64,000 nt of DNA from NCBI RefSeq assembly GCF_030066995.1, contig NZ_JASJAP010000004.1, forward strand, positions 248,001 through 312,000, read 5' to 3'. Positions 61,038-64,000 of this stretch are shown one piece after another (the stretch's first letter is position 1; every line of letters begins with the position of its first letter). The translations under genes were made by a program, and so were the position numbers. This stretch comes from Erythrobacter sp. (GTDB taxonomy: Bacteria; Pseudomonadota; Alphaproteobacteria; Sphingomonadales; Sphingomonadaceae). Under the pieces are notes generated by a model. That model saw only the letters and a program-made list of their open reading frames with translations. It was not told the origin of the DNA and did not search any database.

Positions 61038-61772
61038 TCAAAACGGCGAGATCGCGGTGAAGAAGCGGCTGAGCCAGCCGGGGCGGCTCGCTTGCTGCAC
61101 GGCGCCCTTGCCCGAATAGATGATCCGCGCGTTGGCGACCTGCGAGGAGGGCAGGCGGTTGTCGACATCGATATCGACCAGGCGAATGCGACCGGCAAAC
61201 TGCACCCATTCGTCTCCCTGGCTAAGCGACATCTGTTTCTCTCCAACCACTTCGGCGGTTCCGTTGGGGTAGAGCGCGGCAATCGTGACCGCGATCGTGC
61301 CCGTCAGCTGGCTCTGCTGGGCAGCGTTGCCCCCTCCACTGAACGACCCGGAGCCGCTGGCATTAAGGTCTGCGGGGTCCAGAAAGTCGAACAGGCTGCC
61401 CGTGGGCGGGACCAGCGCGAATTCACCGGAACGGTCGGTTCCGCCGGTGGTGGACTTCGATGTCGTGGTGTTTTCCAGCAGGACGATCGTCACCATGTCG
61501 CCCAGCTTTCGCGCGCGCGTTCCGGTGACGAGATTGGCGTAGCCCTGGCTCGCCTGGAAGATCGATCCGGCGCTGGGCTCTCCCGCCGCAAAGGCGTTCG
61601 CCGAAACTTCGGAGGATTGCGTCGGCGCGGTCTGGGCGCTTTGCACCGGGCCGGGCGGCGGCGGGCCGTAAAAGCCCGGAGCGCGGTTGCCCCCGCCCAT
61701 ACAGGCGGCAAGGGTCAGCGCCATCGCGGCGACCAGCGTCACGCGTATCATCCTGGCAGGGCCCTGCCGCAT
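61038..61772 (-). CDS. flgH: flagellar L-ring lipoprotein FlgH
   Basis: This outer-membrane lipoprotein has about 244 residues, with lipobox LTLAAC near residue 23. RKLGDMVTIVLLENTTTSKS and VNARIIYSGKGAV-like ending match FlgH. The ATG at 61772 overlaps the flgG stop (TGATG); an ATG seven codons later is a possible start. A Pro-rich segment follows the lipid-bearing cysteine. Confidence 0.93.
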   Translation of the reverse strand: MRQGPARMIRVTLVAAMALTLAACMGGGNRAPGFYGPPPPGPVQSAQTAPTQSSEVSANAFAAGEPSAGSIFQASQGYANLVTGTRARKLGDMVTIVLLENTTTSKSTTGGTDRSGEFALVPPTGSLFDFLDPADLNASGSGSFSGGGNAAQQSQLTGTIAVTIAALYPNGTAEVVGEKQMSLSQGDEWVQFAGRIRLVDIDVDNRLPSSQVANARIIYSGKGAVQQASRPGWLSRFFTAISPF

Positions 61773-62563
61773 CACAGCGTCTGGTTCGCGTTGCGCAGCA
61801 TCTCGTCGACCGAACTGATCATCTTCGAGTTGATCTCATAGGCGCGCTGCGCCTCGATCATCTCGACCAGCTCTTCGACGATGTTGACGTTCGATCCCTC
61901 GAGCACACCCTGGCGAATCTGCCCGCGCCCGAATTGGCCCGCAACGCCCAGCTCCACCGGGCCGCTTGCGGCGGTCTCGACCAGGAAGTTGTCACCGATC
62001 TGCCGCAGCCCCGCCGGATTGACGAAATTGGCGACCTGCAATTGACCAAGCTGCACCGGCGCGGCCTGCCCCGGTTGCAGGGCGCTGACCGTACCATCGG
62101 GTCCGATGCTCACATTCTGCGAGCCTTGCGGGATCTGGATCGGCGGTGTGATCGCAAAGCCCTGCGCGGTCACAAGGTTGCCCTGCGGCGAGATCGTGAA
62201 ATTGCCCGCTCTCGTGAAGGCAAGCTGACCGCCGGGCGGAAGCTCCACCTGGAAATAGCCCGGCCCATCCAGCGCCAGATCGAACGTGTTGCCCGTCTGG
62301 TTGAGCGTGCCTTGCGTCTCGATCCGGCTGGTGCCCACGACCGCAACGCCCGTGCCCAGATTGAGGCCGACCGCGTAGGCCGTCTGGTTGGTCGATTGCT
62401 GGCCTGCCACGCGCTGCTCCTGATAGGTGAGCGTCGCAAACTCGGCGCGATCGCGCTTGAAGCCGGTCGTGCCGATATTGGCAAGGTTATTGGCGATGAC
62501 GCGCATGCGCGCGTCCTGCGCTTCGAGCCCGGTGCGGGCGACATGCAAAGCGGAATTGGGCAT
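61772..62563 (-). CDS. flgG: flagellar distal rod protein FlgG
   Basis: This 263-residue rod protein begins with the NNLANIGTTGFKRDRAEFAT motif (about 26-45), has FDLALDGPGYFQVELPPGGQ, and ends NVNIVEELVEMIEAQRAYEI plus SVDEMLRNANQTL, all standard for FlgG. Length is typical. It lies 21 bp after flgF. Confidence 0.96.
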   Translation of the reverse strand: MPNSALHVARTGLEAQDARMRVIANNLANIGTTGFKRDRAEFATLTYQEQRVAGQQSTNQTAYAVGLNLGTGVAVVGTSRIETQGTLNQTGNTFDLALDGPGYFQVELPPGGQLAFTRAGNFTISPQGNLVTAQGFAITPPIQIPQGSQNVSIGPDGTVSALQPGQAAPVQLGQLQVANFVNPAGLRQIGDNFLVETAASGPVELGVAGQFGRGQIRQGVLEGSNVNIVEELVEMIEAQRAYEINSKMISSVDEMLRNANQTL

Positions 62564-62584
62564 CGGTTGTGTGTCCTTGATTTC

Positions 62585-63352
62585 TTAGCGGAGCGACATC
62601 AGGCGGCTTCCCGCCTCGTCGAGATCGCGCGCGGTGCGGATGATCTTGGCCCGCTGCTCGAACGCGCGCTGCGCATCGATCATGTCGACCAGGGTTTCGG
62701 CGGTCTCGACGTTGGAATCCTCCAGCGCGCCGCTGGTCACGCGCGCGGTCGGATCGGGCGGGAGCACCCCGCCTTCCCCATCGGCGCCCATAACCTTCAG
62801 GAAGCTGTCGATCCCCTTGAGCAGCCGCGAGCCTTCGGGCGACACCAGTTTGATCTGGTCGATCACCTGGGCTGCGACATTGGGCGCCGCGGGGTCGGAG
62901 GCGAGCACGGTGCCGTCTTCGGCGACGCTGATCGCAAAGCCCTGCGGCACCGTTATCGGCCCTCCGCTGATGCCGAGGACCGGAAGCCCCTCGCCGTTTT
63001 CGAGCACGCCCGATGCGGCCACGCGCAAATCGCCGCGGCGCGAGTAGATCTCTGCGCCTTGCGCGCCGCCCTCTGGGCTCTGAAAGGCGATCAGCGCGGT
63101 TCCCTGGACCGCAAGGTCGAGTGGCTGCCCCGTCTGCGTCACGCGCGAGGTGGCCATATCCGCCCCGCGCACGAGGCCGCGCGCCAGAGCGCGCGCCTCG
63201 AGACTGGGGTTTTTGAGAGTCGCGGGCGTGACCGCGAAGACCTCGCCGCGAAACCCGGGCGTGGAGGCGTTGGCGAGATTGTTCGCCACCGCCTTTTGCC
63301 GGTTCATCGCCGCGTCCATACCGGTGAGCGCGGTGTAGATCATGCGGTCCAT
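62585..63352 (-). CDS. flgF: flagellar proximal rod protein FlgF
   Basis: This 255-residue rod protein has DRMIYTALTGMDAAMNRQKA, VANNLANASTPGFRGEV and ETAETLVDMIDAQRAFEQRA, the FlgF/FlgG pattern. It lies between flgE and flgG as expected. Start ATG at 63352, 28 bp after the flgE stop. Confidence 0.93.
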   Translation of the reverse strand: MDRMIYTALTGMDAAMNRQKAVANNLANASTPGFRGEVFAVTPATLKNPSLEARALARGLVRGADMATSRVTQTGQPLDLAVQGTALIAFQSPEGGAQGAEIYSRRGDLRVAASGVLENGEGLPVLGISGGPITVPQGFAISVAEDGTVLASDPAAPNVAAQVIDQIKLVSPEGSRLLKGIDSFLKVMGADGEGGVLPPDPTARVTSGALEDSNVETAETLVDMIDAQRAFEQRAKIIRTARDLDEAGSRLMSLR

Positions 63353-63380
63353 GACTTCAGCCCCTGTCTAGCGAAACAGA

Positions 63381-64000
63381 TCAGGACCGCAGGTTGATCA
63401 CGGTCTGCGAGATCTGTGTTGCGGTGTCGATCGCGCGCGCGTTCGCCTGGAAGTTGCGCTGGGCGGTGAGCAACGCGACGGTCTCTTCGGCCAGATCAAC
63501 GTTCGAACGTTCGAGCGCGCCGGCGAAGATCGAGCCATACTGGCTCGCGCCCGGGCTTCCGTACACCGCATTGCCGCTGTCGCCGGTTACGGCCCATTTG
63601 GTCTGGCCGATTGGGCGCAGCCCATCATTGGCGGGAAAAGTGGCCAGTGCGATCTGCGCGACCGGCTCCACCGTTCCATCGGCATAGGACGCCTCGACGA
63701 CACCTCGCCCGTTGATCGAAACGCTCGAAAGCGATGCGCCCCCGGCGTTGCTCGTAGGGACAATAACATTGCTCGGCGTGGTCGAGGTCGGGTTGCCCGC
63801 TGCATCGACCGTGAAGCCCTGGACGTTGTCGCCAATCGAATCCTGCAATTCACCGCTGGCGATGATCCGCATCGACCCGTTGCGGGTGTAGCTGATATCG
63901 CCCGAAACGGGGTTGGAAGTAACAAAGAAGCCGTCACCATTGATCGCAAGATCCAGTCCCCGCCCGGTCTGCTCGAACGTGCCGAGCGCGAAATCCTGTG
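63381..64000 (-). CDS. flgE: flagellar hook protein FlgE, 5' end beyond window
   Basis: The minus-strand frame is open from the window edge to the stop at 63381, giving the last 206 residues. FALGTFEQTGRGLDLAINGD and GFFVTSNPVSGDISYTRNGS are FlgE phrases, and NVDLAEETVALLTAQRNFQA closes the protein with the conserved C-terminal helix. The first in-frame Met within the window (63872) is internal and is not a start. Hook body protein; the gene continues upstream, probably after flgD. Confidence 0.93.
   Translation of the reverse strand, partial: QDFALGTFEQTGRGLDLAINGDGFFVTSNPVSGDISYTRNGSMRIIASGELQDSIGDNVQGFTVDAAGNPTSTTPSNVIVPTSNAGGASLSSVSINGRGVVEASYADGTVEPVAQIALATFPANDGLRPIGQTKWAVTGDSGNAVYGSPGASQYGSIFAGALERSNVDLAEETVALLTAQRNFQANARAIDTATQISQTVINLRS

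Noticed and set aside
1..64000. CRISPR array, tRNA or rRNA genes, complete insertion sequence, prophage
   Set aside because: No regularly spaced repeats, no cloverleaf or rRNA-like stretches, and no transposase or integrase frames were recognised.
34945..64000. A type III virulence secretion system instead of a flagellum
   Set aside because: Flagellin, hook, rod, ring, cap and stator genes are all present, so the export genes belong to a flagellum.

Overview
This is GC-rich, gene-dense DNA from a Gram-negative alphaproteobacterium, most likely a member of Sphingomonadales or a close relative. That placement is inference from protein style: the Rhs core wording, NodT-type outer membrane lipoprotein, tail-fibre-like secreted N-terminus and flagellar gene set. 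No rRNA, tRNA, CRISPR array, complete insertion sequence or integrase was seen.

Region 1 (1-14226) is a surface-glycan locus. A tightly coupled minus-strand operon runs from a myo-inositol-1-phosphate synthase (10727) through a nucleotidyltransferase resembling CTP:inositol-1-phosphate cytidylyltransferase, a glycosyltransferase, the KpsE/KpsM/KpsT-type ABC polysaccharide exporter, a methyltransferase and a second glycosyltransferase to a Wza/BexD-like outer-membrane export lipoprotein (1492). Alongside lie a third glycosyltransferase and two CDP-alcohol phosphotransferases. One of these looks like a di-myo-inositol-phosphate-phosphate synthase domain fused to a degenerate nucleotidyltransferase. 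Together the genes suggest that inositol phosphate is made, activated as CDP-inositol and transferred to a glycan, lipid or second inositol beside a capsule exporter. A truncated DUF3857 gene occupies the left edge.

Region 2 (14227-24640) is about secretion and surface conflict. It holds a LapE/LapB/LapC-type type I secretion operon preceded by a 22-bp-period direct repeat, a broken Rhs toxin/immunity cassette bounded by 35-bp identical repeats, a truncated tail-fibre-like secreted protein and a large autotransporter with a trypsin-like protease passenger. The immunity gene and the toxin tip are AT-richer than their surroundings.

Region 3 (24641-34948) is ordinary accessory metabolism and transport: an AT-rich intergenic stretch, a hotdog thioesterase, a TetR regulator with a flavin reductase, an RND efflux operon (adaptor, pump, NodT channel), NhaA and an alpha/beta hydrolase.

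Region 4 (34945-64000) is a contiguous flagellar cluster: fliS, fliD, flhB, fliR, fliQ, fliP, fliO, fliN, fliM, fliL, fliK, fliJ, fliI, fliH, fliG, fliF, fliE and a sigma-54 activator without a receiver domain on the minus strand; flagellin on the plus strand with a clear terminator; a methyltransferase plus an 850-residue HAD-fold protein that may modify flagellin; motB, motA; then flgL, flgK, flgJ, flgI, flgH, flgG, flgF and a cut-off flgE. flhA, flgA-flgD and chemotaxis genes are not in the window. Unusual details are an inverted FliN architecture, a FliM without the N-terminal CheY-binding motif, and an NPLH instead of NPTH site in FlhB.
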